Assembly: GCA_022712235.1 (NCBI GenBank)
Contig: JALAGW010000274.1
Span: 1-5,550, forward strand
Length of the DNA: 5,550 nt
Direction of reading: 5' to 3'
Origin: Brevundimonas sp.
Lineage (GTDB): Bacteria > Pseudomonadota > Alphaproteobacteria > Caulobacterales > Caulobacteraceae
Shown: positions 5,043 through 5,550 of the stretch, one piece after another
Position numbering within the stretch: the first letter of the stretch is position 1
Layout of the letters: each line of letters starts with the position of its first letter
Program-made: the position numbers and the translations under genes
Notes under the pieces: model-generated
Seen by the model: the letters and a program-made list of their open reading frames with translations, nothing else
Databases searched by the model: none
Told to the model about the DNA's origin: nothing

Positions 5043-5550
5043 TTGCAGGATCTGGCCGCACCGGCGCTTCTGACGCTCGGGCTTGTCGCGATTGGCGGAT
5101 ACCTGCTCGGTTCAATTCCGTTCGGGGTCATCCTGACGCGCGCCGCCGGCGCCGGGGATGTGCGCAATATCGGCTCGGGCAATATCGGCGCGACCAATGT
5201 GCTGCGCACGGGGCGCAAGGACCTGGCTGTCGCCACCCTGATCCTCGACGCGGGCAAGGGCGCCATCGCCTTGCTGATCGCGCGCCATCTGTTCGGTGAA
5301 ACCGCCGGCGCCATTGCCGGCGGCGCGGCCTTCATGGGTCACCTCTTCCCGGTCTGGCTGGGCTTCAAGGGCGGCAAGGGGGTCGCGACCTTCTTCGGCC
5401 TGATCCTGGCGGCCTGCTGGCCGCTGGGTCTTCTGGCGGCGGCGACCTGGCTGATCGTGGCCTTCGCCCTGCGCTATTCCTCGCTGGCGGCCCTGGTCGC
5501 GGCGGCGCTGACGCCGCTCTATGCGCTTCTGCCCCTGCCCGCGTTGGGCC
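5043..5550 (+). CDS. plsY: Acyl-phosphate:glycerol-3-phosphate acyltransferase, N-terminal part (runs off window)
   Basis: PlsY is an integral inner-membrane enzyme that moves an acyl group from acyl-phosphate (made by PlsX) to glycerol 3-phosphate, giving lysophosphatidic acid, the first step of phospholipid synthesis. 169 codons are visible and the frame is open at the right edge; the family is about 190-220 residues. All three signature motifs are present: GSIPFG at the end of the first hydrophobic segment (23-28), GSGNIGATNVLR (44-55) and GHLFPVWLGFKGGKGVAT (99-116), with an intermediate DAGKG (69-73). Hydrophobic stretches at about 8-30, 74-97, 117-142 and 147-165 fit the multi-pass topology. 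The start is TTG at 5043, with GGGAG 9 nt upstream; no ATG or GTG in frame precedes the first motif. It lies 16 nt after the pyrC homologue and is probably cotranscribed with it. The functional call is very secure. Confidence 0.96.
   Translation, partial: MQDLAAPALLTLGLVAIGGYLLGSIPFGVILTRAAGAGDVRNIGSGNIGATNVLRTGRKDLAVATLILDAGKGAIALLIARHLFGETAGAIAGGAAFMGHLFPVWLGFKGGKGVATFFGLILAACWPLGLLAAATWLIVAFALRYSSLAALVAAALTPLYALLPLPALG

Overview
The window is a compact, GC-rich bacterial housekeeping locus with two divergent transcription units. Protein character and layout suggest an alphaproteobacterium, most likely of the Caulobacterales (Caulobacter/Brevundimonas type). The evidence is a full gatCAB set, a ruvX-pyrB-pyrC-plsY string, an alphaproteobacterial-style catalytically degenerate PyrC beside PyrB, and GANTC (CcrM-type) sites crowded into the intergenic gaps. 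The genus assignment is inference from gene content, not from a marker search.

Left half, minus strand (positions 2123 down to 1): gatC, gatA and the first 117 codons of gatB. They encode the three subunits of the tRNA-dependent amidotransferase that turns Glu-tRNA(Gln) into Gln-tRNA(Gln) and/or Asp-tRNA(Asn) into Asn-tRNA(Asn). Gaps of 3 and 2 nt imply one translationally coupled operon leaving the window at its left edge.

Middle (2124-2242): a 119-bp divergent intergenic region. It holds a good Shine-Dalgarno site for gatC, a candidate gatC promoter, an 8+8 bp inverted repeat and two GANTC sites.

Right half, plus strand (2243 to the right edge): ruvX/yqgF (pre-16S rRNA nuclease family), pyrB (aspartate carbamoyltransferase catalytic chain), a dihydroorotase homologue, and plsY (acyl-phosphate glycerol-3-phosphate acyltransferase, truncated by the window end). 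The gaps are 40 nt, a 4-nt ATGA overlap, and 16 nt, so pyrB, pyrC and plsY are probably cotranscribed. pyrB may also have its own promoter.

The most informative points are these. (1) The PyrC homologue has lost all five His/Asp metal ligands inspected, plus the substrate-binding Arg and Asn. It is therefore best read as a non-catalytic PyrC' partner of PyrB, and a working dihydroorotase must be encoded elsewhere. (2) By eye, four of ten GANTC sites lie in about 3% of the sequence, and every gap longer than 3 nt has at least one, which suggests a link to cell-cycle methylation. (3) pyrB lacks a Shine-Dalgarno site but has a -10-like element about 10 nt before its ATG, so it may be leaderless. 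There is no tRNA, rRNA, CRISPR array, mobile element or convincing terminator. I see no wholly novel system here.
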